DNA of 64,000 nucleotides, taken from Streptosporangium carneum. GTDB lineage: Bacteria; Actinomycetota; Actinomycetes; Streptosporangiales; Streptosporangiaceae. The DNA is taken from contig NZ_BSEV01000017.1 in the NCBI RefSeq assembly GCF_027922005.1, positions 1-64,000 of the forward strand, given 5' to 3'. A program made the position numbers and the translations under genes. The stretch's first letter is position 1. Every line of letters starts with the position of its first letter. Below the pieces are notes generated by a model. The model had not been told where the DNA came from and did not search any database. It saw only the letters and a program-made list of their open reading frames with translations. Below, piece after piece: positions 33,049 through 42,366 of the stretch.

Positions 33049-33996
33049 TCAGTCGGCCCGTCGCCCGACCGCGTCCCGGAGCGCGTCCGCGAGCAGGTTG
33101 AGCGCCAGCACCGTGAGGATGATGCAGCCACCGACGGGGTAGATCAGCCACCAGTAGTCGGCGGAGATGTAGGTGACGCCGCTGGCGAGCTGACTGCCCC
33201 AGTCCGCGGTGGGGTACGTCAGGCCGAAGCCCAGGAATCCCAGGGCGGCGACGACGAGGACCGCGTCGGCGACCTGGAAGGTGATGTTGACGATGATCAC
33301 GCCGAGCGCGTTCGGGATCAGGTGGGTGAGGATGAGCCGCCGGCGGGACGCGCCCATCACCCGTGCGGCCAGCACGAACTCCCGTACCCGCAGCGTCAGG
33401 ACCTCACCGCGGACCAGCCGGGCGGAGACGAGCCAGGAGAACCCGCCGATGACGAGACTCAGCGACAGGGCGTTCGCGTGGAAGCGCGCCGACAGGATCA
33501 GGACGAAGAACAGGAAGGGCACCGACAGCATGATGTCGACCAGTCGCATCAGGAACCCGTCGACCACTCCCCCGGCGAGTCCGGCGACGGCGCCGTAGAC
33601 GGTGCCGATCGTGGTCGCGAAGAGCGCGGCGAGGAGCCCGATCTGCAGGGACACCTGACCGCCTTCCATCAGCCGGCCCAGCACGTCGAACCCGTTGGTG
33701 TCCGTCCCGAGCGGATATCCGGGGCCGGGGGGCAGGGCCGCGTTGACCAGGTCCACCTCGGTCTGGTTGGTGTGGTACAGCAGCGGGCCGAGGAAGCAGA
33801 ACCCGGCGATGAGCACCAGGAGCAGCCCGCCGGTGAGGCCGAGCGGGTTCCGCCGCAGCCAGCGCAGCGCCGACCGCGCCGAGACCGGGTTCCTCGCCGT
33901 CGTGATCTCGGCCTCGGCCCGGGCTGCCGCATCCGTCGCGGTGTCCGCTGCGGCATCCGTCGCGGTGGTCATGGCGTCCATGTCTCGTGAGGTCAT
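33049..33996 (-). CDS. ABC transporter permease, DppC/OppC type
   Basis: 315 residues. An N-terminal cytoplasmic stretch rich in Ala/Asp/Thr precedes the OppC-like core (LRRNPLGLTGGLLLVLIAGF). Six membrane segments follow, with the EAA-like loop REFVLAARVMGASRRRLILT before HLIPNALGVIIV. GTDTNGFDVLGRLMEGG is the usual OppC segment. Its ATG overlaps the stop of the DppB-type gene (ATGA). It pairs with that permease to form the channel. Confidence 0.9.
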   Translation of the reverse strand: MTSRDMDAMTTATDAAADTATDAAARAEAEITTARNPVSARSALRWLRRNPLGLTGGLLLVLIAGFCFLGPLLYHTNQTEVDLVNAALPPGPGYPLGTDTNGFDVLGRLMEGGQVSLQIGLLAALFATTIGTVYGAVAGLAGGVVDGFLMRLVDIMLSVPFLFFVLILSARFHANALSLSLVIGGFSWLVSARLVRGEVLTLRVREFVLAARVMGASRRRLILTHLIPNALGVIIVNITFQVADAVLVVAALGFLGFGLTYPTADWGSQLASGVTYISADYWWLIYPVGGCIILTVLALNLLADALRDAVGRRAD

Positions 33997-34943
33997 TTGC
34001 TCAGCTCGATTCGGCGGTCGGCGACCGCGACCACGAGGTCGGCGACGAAGTTGCCGGCCACGGTCAGGACGCCGCCGATGAGGGTGTAGGCGAGAAGCAC
34101 CGGATAGTCCTCGCGTTGCAGGCTGTTGAGGAACAACAGGCCCAGGCCGGGGTAGTTGAAGAGCGACTCGACGATCAGGTTGCCCGCCAGGAGCGTGGGG
34201 ACGAGCGTGCCGACCAGCGTGATCAGCGGCAGACAGGCGTTGCGCAACAGGTGGCGTGTCAAGATCAGCCGCTCCGGGAGTCCCTTGGCCCGCGCGACCC
34301 TGATGTAGTCCTGACCGAGCTGGTCCAGGGCGGAGGAGCGCTGATACTGGGAGAAGATCGCGACGCTGGTGACGGCGAGCGTGATGACGGGCAGTGCCAT
34401 GGCCCGCGGATCGGTGAAGACCACCCACGGGGAGTGCGACTGGGACGCCTCGGCCGGGAAGATGGGCAGGGCCTGGCTGAAGACGGCGATCAGTATCAGC
34501 CCGAGCAGGAACGACGGTGTCGCGTAGAGCACGTACGACGCCGCGGTGGCGGCCCGGTCGACGAACCTGTTGCGTCTGACAGCCTGCAGGATGCCGAGCG
34601 GGACGGCGATCAGCAGCGCCAGGACCAGGCCTGCCGCCGAGAGCATCGCGCTGCGACCGGCGTTCTGCCACAGCAGGGTCCCCACGTCCTCGTTCAGTTT
34701 GTAGGACCTGCCCAGGTCTCCGTGCGCGAGCTGGTCGAGGTAGCCGACGTACTGCGCGACGACCGGCCGGTCGAAGCCGTGTTCCTGGTTGAAGGCCGCC
34801 ACCGCCTCGGGCGAGGCGCGCTGTCCCAGGACGACGCGCCCCGGGCTGTCCGAGACGAGGTGCAGGAGGAAGAACACGACCGCGGAGATCCCGAGCAGAA
34901 CGAGGAAGGAGATCGCCAGGCGTCGGGCCACGTACCAGGTCAT
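33993..34943 (-). CDS. ABC transporter permease, DppB/OppB type
   Basis: 316 residues from MTWYVARRLAISFLVLLGIS. It has six membrane segments, the OppB periplasmic loop (LGQRASPEAVAAFNQEHGFD) and the EAA loop DYIRVARAKGLPERLILTRH. An in-frame ATG 7 codons upstream is an alternative start. The chosen one has AAGGGG about 10 bases before it. It lies between the fused ATPase gene and the DppC-type gene. Confidence 0.9.
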   Translation of the reverse strand: MTWYVARRLAISFLVLLGISAVVFFLLHLVSDSPGRVVLGQRASPEAVAAFNQEHGFDRPVVAQYVGYLDQLAHGDLGRSYKLNEDVGTLLWQNAGRSAMLSAAGLVLALLIAVPLGILQAVRRNRFVDRAATAASYVLYATPSFLLGLILIAVFSQALPIFPAEASQSHSPWVVFTDPRAMALPVITLAVTSVAIFSQYQRSSALDQLGQDYIRVARAKGLPERLILTRHLLRNACLPLITLVGTLVPTLLAGNLIVESLFNYPGLGLLFLNSLQREDYPVLLAYTLIGGVLTVAGNFVADLVVAVADRRIELSK

Positions 34944-35007
34944 CTGTGCGAATCCCCTTTCCATGAGATCTGCGAGCGTGTCCCCGCTGGGGTGTGCCGG
35001 AGATGTG

Positions 35008-37155
35008 TCATCGCGTCGTCAGCTCCGCCGACCGCTTCTGCTGCAACGGGTGGTGGCAGGCGACCCGGTGTGTGCCGGCGAGCGGTTCCAAGGGGGGCTC
35101 CGTCTCGGCGCACAGTGCGGTTGCCAGCGCGCACCGGGTGCGGAACCGGCAGCCGCTGGGCGGGTCGATGGGACTCGGCAACTCGCCGCGCACCCTCGCG
35201 CTCAGCCGCGGACGCCGCGTCCGCGGGTCCGCCTCGGGGACCGCCGCGAGCAGCCCCGCCGTGTAGGGGTGCGCGGCGGCGCCGTACACCTCCTCGGTGG
35301 TGCCGGTCTCGACCAGCTTGCCCAGGTACATGACACCGACCCTGTCGGCCAGGTACCGCACGACCGCGAGGTCATGTGAGATCACCACACTGCTGAGCCC
35401 GCGCTCGAGCTGGATGCGGCGCATCAGGTTGAGGACCTGGGAGCGGATGGAGACGTCCAGCGCGCTGACCGGCTCGTCGGCGACCAGCACCTTCGGGTCC
35501 AGGGCGAGCGCGCGGGCCAGGCCCACCCGCTGCCGCTGCCCCCCGGAGAGCTCGTGGGGGTAGCGCTCCATGACGCCGGCGGGCAGGCCCACGTCCTGCA
35601 GCAGCTCGCGGGCACGAGCGGTCCTCTGGGCGCGCGTGCCGACGCCCTGGATCGCCAGGGGTTCGCGCAGGATCGTGCCGATGCGCATCCGGGGGTCGAG
35701 GGAGGCGTTCGAGTCCTGGAACATCATCTGCAGCTGAGTACGGCGCGCCCCGAGAGCACGTGCGCTCATCCGGGTGACCGGCTCGCCGTCGAAGATCACC
35801 TCACCGGAGGTGGGCCGGTCCAGGGCCACGAGCATCCTGCCCAGGGAGGACTTGCCGCAGCCCGACTCTCCGACGAGCCCGAACGTCTCGCCCGCCGCCA
35901 CCTCGAAACTCACGCCGGAGACCGCCTTCACGGTACGGCGCCGGCCGAAGAGACCCGCACTGCCCGCCGGATACTCGCGCCTCAGGTCGACGACGCGCAG
36001 TCGCGGCGCCGCTTCTCGCTCGGGGAGGATCGCCGTCGAGGCGGCGAACCGCGCACGGACCCTGGCCGTCGGGCCGGAGGCCGGATGCCAGCACGCGTGG
36101 GCGTGCCCGTCCTCCTCCGTCGAGAGGGCCGGCTGCTCCTCACGGCACCGATCCGTCGCGGCGTCGCAGCGCGGCGCGAAGGGGCAGCCGACGTGAGCCA
36201 CGGTCAGGTCCGGCGGGGCGCCCGGGATGCTGAAGAGCTCCTCGCTCCGGTCATGGGTGAGCGAGGGGATCGAGGACAGCAGCGCGTGCGTGTAGCGATG
36301 CCGCGTCCGGCTGAAGAGCACGGGCGTCGGGCCGGTCTCGGCGACGCGCCCGCCGTACATCACTCCGACGCGGTCGGCGTGCCGGGCGATCACCCCCATG
36401 TCGTGCGTGATGAGGATCATCGACATGCCCAGCCGGGACTTGAGGTCGTCGAGGAGCTCGAGGATCTCCGCCTGGATCGTGACGTCGAGCGCCGTGGTCG
36501 GCTCGTCGGCGATGACGACCCGTGGCTCGCACACCAGCGCCATCGCGATCATCACGCGTTGCCGCATGCCGCCCGAGAGCTGGTGCGGATAGTCGTCCAG
36601 CCGCTCGGCCGGTCGCGGCAGCCCGACCAGGGCGAGCATCTCCTCGGCGCGCCCGCGCGCGGCTCGCTTCGACGCGCCCTGGTGCAGGCGCACCGGTTCG
36701 GCGACCTGCTCCCCGATCCGCCGGGTCGGGTTCAACGCCGTCATCGAGTCCTGGAACACCATCGCGACGTCGTTGCCGCGGATGGCCCGGTACTGCGCCG
36801 CGGGAAGCCCGACGAGTTCCTTGCCGCCCAGGTCGATCGATCCGCCGGTCACCCGGCCCCCGGCGGGCAGCATGCCCATGATCGCGAAACCGGTCATGGA
36901 CTTGCCGGACCCGGTCTCACCGACGATTCCCAGGGTCTCACCGCGGTTCAGCGCCAGGTTGACGCCCGAGACGGGACGGACGACCCTTTCGCCGCGCCGG
37001 ATCTCGACCGACAGGTCGCGAATCGTCAGCACGCGATCGCCGTTCGCAGGCCCGCGCGTGTCCTCGGAACCATCGGCCGTGCTTACGGCAGTGCTCTCCA
37101 CATCCACTCGACGATAGTGGGACGCAATCCCCCTGGCGGTGTTTGTTTCGTTCAT
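35008..37155 (-). CDS. Fused double ABC ATPase (OppD-OppF type)
   Basis: 715 residues with two complete ATPase halves: P-loops GETGSGKS (79-86) and GESGCGKS (429-436), signatures LSGGMRQR (193-200) and LSGGQRQR, and Walker B ADEPTTALD and ADEPVSALD. Each half ends with the OppD/OppF cysteine cluster (CPFAPRCDAATDRC...ACWHP and CRFRTRCALATALC...ACHHP), known in this family as an iron-sulfur-type site. The fusion replaces the usual two separate genes. First gene of the leftward operon; the upstream 457 bases should hold its promoter. Confidence 0.92.
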   Translation of the reverse strand: MNETNTARGIASHYRRVDVESTAVSTADGSEDTRGPANGDRVLTIRDLSVEIRRGERVVRPVSGVNLALNRGETLGIVGETGSGKSMTGFAIMGMLPAGGRVTGGSIDLGGKELVGLPAAQYRAIRGNDVAMVFQDSMTALNPTRRIGEQVAEPVRLHQGASKRAARGRAEEMLALVGLPRPAERLDDYPHQLSGGMRQRVMIAMALVCEPRVVIADEPTTALDVTIQAEILELLDDLKSRLGMSMILITHDMGVIARHADRVGVMYGGRVAETGPTPVLFSRTRHRYTHALLSSIPSLTHDRSEELFSIPGAPPDLTVAHVGCPFAPRCDAATDRCREEQPALSTEEDGHAHACWHPASGPTARVRARFAASTAILPEREAAPRLRVVDLRREYPAGSAGLFGRRRTVKAVSGVSFEVAAGETFGLVGESGCGKSSLGRMLVALDRPTSGEVIFDGEPVTRMSARALGARRTQLQMMFQDSNASLDPRMRIGTILREPLAIQGVGTRAQRTARARELLQDVGLPAGVMERYPHELSGGQRQRVGLARALALDPKVLVADEPVSALDVSIRSQVLNLMRRIQLERGLSSVVISHDLAVVRYLADRVGVMYLGKLVETGTTEEVYGAAAHPYTAGLLAAVPEADPRTRRPRLSARVRGELPSPIDPPSGCRFRTRCALATALCAETEPPLEPLAGTHRVACHHPLQQKRSAELTTR

Positions 37156-37612
37156 CGAATCTTCAGGCCCGCGTTCGTCCGCGTGCACGAACTGATCGTC
37201 ATGGTGAGGGCGGCGGGACGCGCACGGAACCAACTGAACCGGGCATGTTCATGTGTGCGCTCCAAGCACAGGGGGGCTCAGGCGACGCCGTGGTGAACGG
37301 CCGTCCCGGCCGAGCCCTTCGATCCGGGCGGGTACGCGTCGGAGGGTACCCGCTCGACGAAGGTGCGTTCGCGGCGCGGAGAAGAGGCACGGAGAGAAAG
37401 CGCGGAGAAAAAACGCAAAGAGAGGCGTGCAGAAGAGGAGCGTCCGCGCGCAGGAGCACGTCAGGATCACCGGCCGCGTCGACGGCGCCGGGGCGGCCGG
37501 CGCTCTCCGGGGAACTCCGGGGAACTCCGCCCGGCGCTCACCCCGGCCGGGCGGCCGGTGGGCGCGGCGGGTCACCGCGCATGTCAGCGGTGAAGGCGCC
37601 GGTCCGGGTCGT
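37156..37612. other. Intergenic region with a purine-rich tract
   Basis: No gene recognised. It probably carries the promoter of the leftward transporter operon. A strongly purine-biased tract runs at about 37376-37440 on the plus strand, and a short direct repeat CCGGGGAACT occurs twice near 37505-37525. Confidence 0.4.
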
Positions 37613-38998
37613 TCATGACGACACACGCCTGTCGGCTCGGCCGGTGTGCAGATACAGCGCGTGTCCCTCTCCGTCGTCACCGAGGAACGCGAGCGGCGCG
37701 TGGGCGCCGCGCTCGGGTTCGACCGGGAGCAGCGTGTCACCGCGCCAGGCGACCAGCTCCGTCCGATACGGCACTTCGTCCAGCTCGGCGGTGATTCCGA
37801 TGGGAGTGCGCTCCAGCCACAGCCGCCCCTCCTCGTCCTGGCTCACCGCGGTCTCACATGTGCTCGAGACGTAGGTGCCGACGTACCGGGACGCGTCCGG
37901 CGAGGGCGCGGCCGGATCGGGCGTCGGCTGCCGGGGCGGCTCGACGCCGCCGAGCTCGTGGAGCACGCGGCCCGCGATCTCGGTGTGCACCGGCCGCGGC
38001 AGGCCGCCGTTGGTGAGGATCGCCAGCGCCACGTCACGTCCCGGCACCGCGCGCAGGAACGCCGACTGGCCGATGGTGTTGCCGTCGTGGCCGAAGACCG
38101 TCCCGCCGGGGAGATCGAAGAGTTCCCATCCCAGGCCCCAGGCCGTGCCCTGGTTGATGTCGGGCAGCGTGACCTGTGGCCGCTGCATGGCCCTGACGCT
38201 CGCCGGGCTCAGCACGGAGCCGCCGTCCGGGCCAAGCCCGCCGGCAAGGTGCATGCGGGCGAAGACCAGCAGATCGCGAGGGCGCATCGCCAGCATCGAC
38301 CCGGCCGGCGCGTTCGAGCGTGCCAACGCCCAGACGCGGGTCGGCTCGAGCGGGGCGCCCGGCGCCGGCTCGATGTGTCCCACCGCCGTGCGGTGGATGA
38401 TCGCCTCGTACGGATCGTTCGCGGCATGGGTCAGGCCCAGGGGGGTGAACAGGTGCGTCCTCATGCAGACGTCGAACGGCTTCCCCCGTACGACCTCGAC
38501 GATCCGGCCCAGTACGCAGAAGCCGGCGTTGTTGTACGAGAACATCTCGCCGGGCTCGAACAGCTGCGGCACCTGGTGCAGGACGCCCACGTACTTCTCG
38601 AGGCAGTCGTCGCCCTTGCCCGTGTCGGTGAAGATGTCGCCCTCGAAACCTCCGACGTGACACATCAGCTGCCGCACGGTGACCCGCTCGGCTGCCCGCT
38701 CGTCGGCGATCCGGAACTCGGGGAGATAGGTCCGCACCGGAGCGTCGAGATCCAGCATCCCCTCGTCGACCAGCTGCATGGCCAGCGTCGCGGTCAGCAC
38801 CTTGGTGACCGAGCCGATCTGGAAGAGGGAGTCGACCGTGGCCTCGACGCCCGTGGCCGTGTTCAGCGTCCCGGCCGCGACGTCGATCGTCTCGTCGCCG
38901 GCGCAGACCGCCACCGCCGCCCCGGGCACCCGGTTCTCGGCGAGCAGGTCCGGCAGCCGGCGCCGCAGCCACGTACGGATCTCATCCAGCTTCGACAC
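37613..38998 (-). CDS. Serine hydrolase of the beta-lactamase/DD-peptidase fold
   Basis: 461 residues. The nucleophile motif is SVTK (Ser63, Lys66), the YxN motif is YNN (155-157), and a HDGNTIG segment serves as the third motif. A C-terminal lipocalin-like extension starts near residue 360 (SRYVGTYVSS). There is no signal peptide, so it acts in the cytoplasm. Family members include D-aminopeptidases and esterases. Next to a D-amino acid and peptide-uptake locus, a D-amino-peptide hydrolase is an attractive but unproven guess. The GTG has AGGAGG upstream. Confidence 0.85.
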   Translation of the reverse strand: MSKLDEIRTWLRRRLPDLLAENRVPGAAVAVCAGDETIDVAAGTLNTATGVEATVDSLFQIGSVTKVLTATLAMQLVDEGMLDLDAPVRTYLPEFRIADERAAERVTVRQLMCHVGGFEGDIFTDTGKGDDCLEKYVGVLHQVPQLFEPGEMFSYNNAGFCVLGRIVEVVRGKPFDVCMRTHLFTPLGLTHAANDPYEAIIHRTAVGHIEPAPGAPLEPTRVWALARSNAPAGSMLAMRPRDLLVFARMHLAGGLGPDGGSVLSPASVRAMQRPQVTLPDINQGTAWGLGWELFDLPGGTVFGHDGNTIGQSAFLRAVPGRDVALAILTNGGLPRPVHTEIAGRVLHELGGVEPPRQPTPDPAAPSPDASRYVGTYVSSTCETAVSQDEEGRLWLERTPIGITAELDEVPYRTELVAWRGDTLLPVEPERGAHAPLAFLGDDGEGHALYLHTGRADRRVSS

Positions 38999-39131
38999 CG
39001 GCACCCCTCCTGGCTTCACTCCGGACGAGCATAGGGGCGGCGGGAACGGCGGCGTTCGTCCGCTCCCACCGCGAGCGGCACGTCGGTTCGTAGGGTCGGC
39101 CAAGCCTCGGAGTCCCGGAACAGAACGATCT

Positions 39132-40730
39132 TCAGCTCGGACGCGCCGCCCGGCTGTGAGACGACCGATTCGGCCGGAGCCGCGGGCCGGGGCCGAACCA
39201 CCGCAGCGTGGCCGCCCTGAGTGCCTCCAGCTCCGCGGAATCCGGTCGGGGTGACGCGGACGCCCAGGCCACGTAGCAGTCCGGTCGTAGGAGGACTGCG
39301 GTGGGTGCGGAGATCCGGGGGCGTGCGGTGACGATGTCGACGCGGTCGTGCCACTCGGACAGCGTCTTCGCCGGCGATGCGTCCTCGGTCAGGTCCAGCA
39401 GCAGAGGGCGGGCGGTCGTGGTCAGTTCGGCCAGCCGGACCGTCCCGTTCGGGGTGTGCAGTTCCATGTCCGGGGCGAACCTGCCGACCAGCGGATGCGT
39501 CTCGGGTGCGCCCATGTCGTAGCGGACGTCGGCGCCCGCGGCGAGTTCGGCGAGGCGCCGCACGGTGTCCGGGTCGCCGAGCAGTTCGGTGAACAGTTCG
39601 CGCAGTCCGGTGACGTCGTCGCCCGGCGCGATCAGCGCCGACTGTGCCTGCGCGTTCACCACCATGCGGCGGGCCGCCAGCCGCCGCTCCGTCTCGTAGC
39701 TGTCCAACAGGCCGGAGGGGGCGCCGCCGCGGATCTCGGCGGCGAGTTTCCAGCCGAGGTTGATCGCGTCCTGCAGGCCGAGATTGAGCCCGGGGCCGCC
39801 CCCCGTGGCGGCGTACACGTGGGCGGCGTCGCCGATCAGGAACACCCTGCCGTCGGAGAAGCGTTCGGCGACTCGCGTGTTACCGCCGGTCAACCGGCGC
39901 AGCACATGCGGCCCCTCACCGTCGGGCGGACCGAGTGGCACCTCGACGCCGAGCACCCGGCGGACGCTCGCCCGCAGCTCCTCCAGGCTCATCGCGGCGT
40001 CGGTGTCGGGCTGATCCCACTCCGTGGTGCTGACCAGCGGCGGGTGGCCGGGCATCGGCGCGTAGGAGAAGCCTCCATGCTCGACGCGGTGGGGCAGGAA
40101 CGGCAGGACGGCGCCGTAGCCGGGCACGTTCAGCGCGCCGGTGGCGGGATCCACCCACTCTTTCGGGACCGTGGCATGCGCCGTGCGGACAGTCATCCGG
40201 TCGTAGGTGAGGCCGGGAAAGCCGATGCCCAGCAGCTTGCGCGTGAGGCTGTGGGATCCGTCCGCGCCGACGAGGTACCGGGCCCGCAGCCGGTAGGCCC
40301 CGCCCGGGCCCGCGACGTCGGCGGTGACCGCGTCGTCGTCCTGCGACAGGCCGACGACCTCGTGTCCTCGCCGGATCTCCACGCCGAGTTCGAGGGCGCG
40401 CTCCTGCAGGACCTGCACGATGCGGCGCTGCGGCACCGGCAGGGAGTAGACCGGGCTGTCCTCCAGCAGGCTCAGGTTCAGGCCCATCGCGGCGAACATG
40501 AAGTACGCGGAGTTCGGCCGCGGCGGCTCAGGGCTGCCGCTGAGACGTTCGTGCAGTCCGCGGCGGTCGACCATTCTCACGACCTGGCCGAGCAGCCCGT
40601 TCGCCTTCGGCTCTTCGCTCGGCTCCGCCGACCGCTCCAGCACGACCGGCCGGACCCCGGCCAGGCCCAGTTCGCAGGCCAGCATCAGCCCGTTCGGGCC
40701 GCCTCCGACGATGACGACATCTGTGATCAC
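39132..40730 (-). CDS. FAD-dependent aromatic monooxygenase (PgaE/RdmE-like)
   Basis: 532 residues. The dinucleotide motif VVIVGGGPNGLMLACELG opens the protein. The DG motif (ARYLVGADGSHSLTRKLLG) and the FLIGDAAHVYAATGGGPGLN motif with LGLQDAINLGWKLAA follow. A thioredoxin-like C-terminal domain (PLLLDLTEDAS) completes the class A flavoprotein hydroxylase layout of antibiotic-tailoring or drug-inactivating enzymes. AGGAGA lies 9 bases before the GTG. A TetR gene lies immediately upstream on the same strand. Confidence 0.9.
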   Translation of the reverse strand: MITDVVIVGGGPNGLMLACELGLAGVRPVVLERSAEPSEEPKANGLLGQVVRMVDRRGLHERLSGSPEPPRPNSAYFMFAAMGLNLSLLEDSPVYSLPVPQRRIVQVLQERALELGVEIRRGHEVVGLSQDDDAVTADVAGPGGAYRLRARYLVGADGSHSLTRKLLGIGFPGLTYDRMTVRTAHATVPKEWVDPATGALNVPGYGAVLPFLPHRVEHGGFSYAPMPGHPPLVSTTEWDQPDTDAAMSLEELRASVRRVLGVEVPLGPPDGEGPHVLRRLTGGNTRVAERFSDGRVFLIGDAAHVYAATGGGPGLNLGLQDAINLGWKLAAEIRGGAPSGLLDSYETERRLAARRMVVNAQAQSALIAPGDDVTGLRELFTELLGDPDTVRRLAELAAGADVRYDMGAPETHPLVGRFAPDMELHTPNGTVRLAELTTTARPLLLDLTEDASPAKTLSEWHDRVDIVTARPRISAPTAVLLRPDCYVAWASASPRPDSAELEALRAATLRWFGPGPRLRPNRSSHSRAARPS

Positions 40731-40831
40731 CGAGGTGTTCTCCTGTTCGCGCAGAAAACCAGAAAAAGGGCATGACGAATCGACCCGGCACCGGCAGGGC
40801 AAGGTAGAGCGAGGTCGGTGCGCCCGGGTCC

Positions 40832-41461
40832 TTACGGAACCGGAAGGCCCGCGGCGAGTTGGGCGAACACCTCTCGCAGCAGTGGGGCGAGCGGGATGGG
40901 CGGATCGGCGCGCAGGCAGTGCTCCAAGGCCACGGCGCTGCCCGCCCCGACCACGGCGGCGACCAGTCTGGGGTAGAGGTCATGCGCCACGTCGGTGCCG
41001 GTGCGCTCGGCGACGGCCTTGGCCAGCTCATCCTGCGCGGCCGCGTTCGCCTTGAGGACCTCGCCCTGCAGCGCAGGCTCGGCCAGCAGGAGCCGGAGCG
41101 CGTCCCGCCAACGCCGGGCGCCGGGAGACTCGGCACCCGTTTCGCCTCCTGGGGCGAACTGGGCCTGCACCGCGTTCACGATCGAGTCCCACAGAGGCTC
41201 GGAGCCCGGCCTCGCCCGCAGTTCCTCGGCGATCCGCAACGCCCGCTCCAGGTGGCCGGCGGCGATCGCCTCGGCCTTGCTGGAGAAATAGTTGCGGAAG
41301 GTGCGCACGGACACGTTCGCCGCCGCGGCGATGTCCTCCACGGTCACGTTGTCCCACCCGCGTTCGATGCACAGGCGGATCGTGGCCTGGTTCAGCGCGA
41401 GGCGGGTCTCCCGCTTCTTGCGCTCACGCAGACCGATACCGACATCCCCTTCAGCCGTCAT
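40832..41461 (-). CDS. TetR-family regulator
   Basis: 209 residues with the helix-turn-helix DNVTVEDIAAAANVSVRTFRNYFSSKAEAI near residues 35-65, preceded by the RERKKRETRLALNQATIRL helix. A TetR_C domain with LRLLLAEPALQGE follows, as in MftR-like regulators (TetR_C_7/17). A GTG three codons upstream is an alternative start. The gene precedes the FAD monooxygenase and is probably co-transcribed with it. An A/T-rich dyad lies 20 bases upstream. Confidence 0.87.
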   Translation of the reverse strand: MTAEGDVGIGLRERKKRETRLALNQATIRLCIERGWDNVTVEDIAAAANVSVRTFRNYFSSKAEAIAAGHLERALRIAEELRARPGSEPLWDSIVNAVQAQFAPGGETGAESPGARRWRDALRLLLAEPALQGEVLKANAAAQDELAKAVAERTGTDVAHDLYPRLVAAVVGAGSAVALEHCLRADPPIPLAPLLREVFAQLAAGLPVP

Positions 41462-41481
41462 GTCCGCCACCGTAGCAAATC

Positions 41482-41496
41482 TTGCAAAAAATGCAA
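41482..41496. promoter_or_regulatory. TTGCA-N5-TGCAA operator candidate for the TetR gene
   Basis: A perfect dyad around AAAAA, 21 bases upstream of the chosen TetR start. The flanking ATCTT/AAGAT extends the symmetry with one slipped base. Confidence 0.5.
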
Positions 41497-41706
41497 AGAT
41501 GCCGTTTCGGCAAGATTACTGGAGTGGTGCGCGACCTGTCCGGCGGCGGAAACCGGCGGCTCGGCCCGGGATGAGCACGAGCCGCGTTCACCGACGCCGA
41601 CCCGCGAACTCCCGCGGCCCCGCCGGGCGCAGTCGGACACGGAACCGTTGCGGCGCGCGGACGAGGCGAGAACCTCTGAGATGCTAGCGACGGGAAAACG
41701 TGCCCC

Positions 41707-41720
41707 TATATAGCTATATA
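41707..41720. promoter_or_regulatory. Perfect 14-bp A/T palindrome upstream of a hypothetical gene
   Basis: TATATAGCTATATA stands out in very GC-rich DNA, 46 bases before the next start codon. It could be an operator or combine with a -10 element on either strand. Confidence 0.5.
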
Positions 41721-41766
41721 CGCTGGGATAAATGTTCGAATATGCCCGGCAGAGAGGACGCTCCTC

Positions 41767-42219
41767 GTGCCCATCGCCTTCAAGTACGCCGACGACGCCG
41801 AACGACAGCACGCCGAGAAGCTCGCCGCGGCACGCCAGCAGCTCGCCCACGAAAAAGGGCTCCTGCCGACGTGGGAGGAGCTGACCGACGAGGAACGCGA
41901 GCAGTCCACGGTGGAGGCGGCCGGGTGGCTGCGGGCCGGACGCCGGGCCGGACTGTACGACTTCGACGGGGCCCCGCCGGTCACCGCCGTGGTGCGCGAC
42001 ACCAGCGGGAAGCCGATCCCCAGGGAGCACTACGAGGCCTTCCTGCGCGACTGGATCGAGAAGAACGGCACCGGGGAACGGCTCGCCATGCTGGACAGGG
42101 CGGAACTGTCCGTCGTGACCGCGCTGCTGAACGAGTTGTGCGGTGTCTACCCCAAGGAACGGCTCGGCCAGATCGTCCGGGAGATGGCCGTGGAGCTGAA
42201 CGACCGGGGTGGTGTCTGA
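41767..42219 (+). CDS. Hypothetical soluble protein
   Basis: 150 residues. The first third is a charged helix (YADDAERQHAEKLAAARQQL, then WEELTDEEREQSTVEAAGWL). A middle AVVRDTSGKPIPREHYEAFL and a C-terminal helical segment (LAMLDRAELSVVTALLNELC) follow. There is no signal peptide or membrane segment, and I recognise no family. GAGAGGA sits upstream of the GTG. Codon bias is strong, so it is real; the palindromic promoter region suggests it is individually regulated. Confidence 0.7.
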   Translation: MPIAFKYADDAERQHAEKLAAARQQLAHEKGLLPTWEELTDEEREQSTVEAAGWLRAGRRAGLYDFDGAPPVTAVVRDTSGKPIPREHYEAFLRDWIEKNGTGERLAMLDRAELSVVTALLNELCGVYPKERLGQIVREMAVELNDRGGV

Positions 42220-42366
42220 CCGATTCCCGCGCCCGCCCCTTGGACTCGGCCGTCTGGTCGGTGACAGGCGTGTTCGGGATCGGATGAACCCGCCCGAGCG
42301 ATCTCCTCGGCGGGGACGCCGTGCCGAGGCGCGCCTCGGTTCGGATGCGTCCCCGGACACCGTGGG

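Noticed and set aside
37363-37593. Highly charged plus-strand frame (REEARRES-like) in the purine tract
   Set aside because: The Glu/Arg/Lys content is produced by the purine bias; no start signal and no third-position bias.
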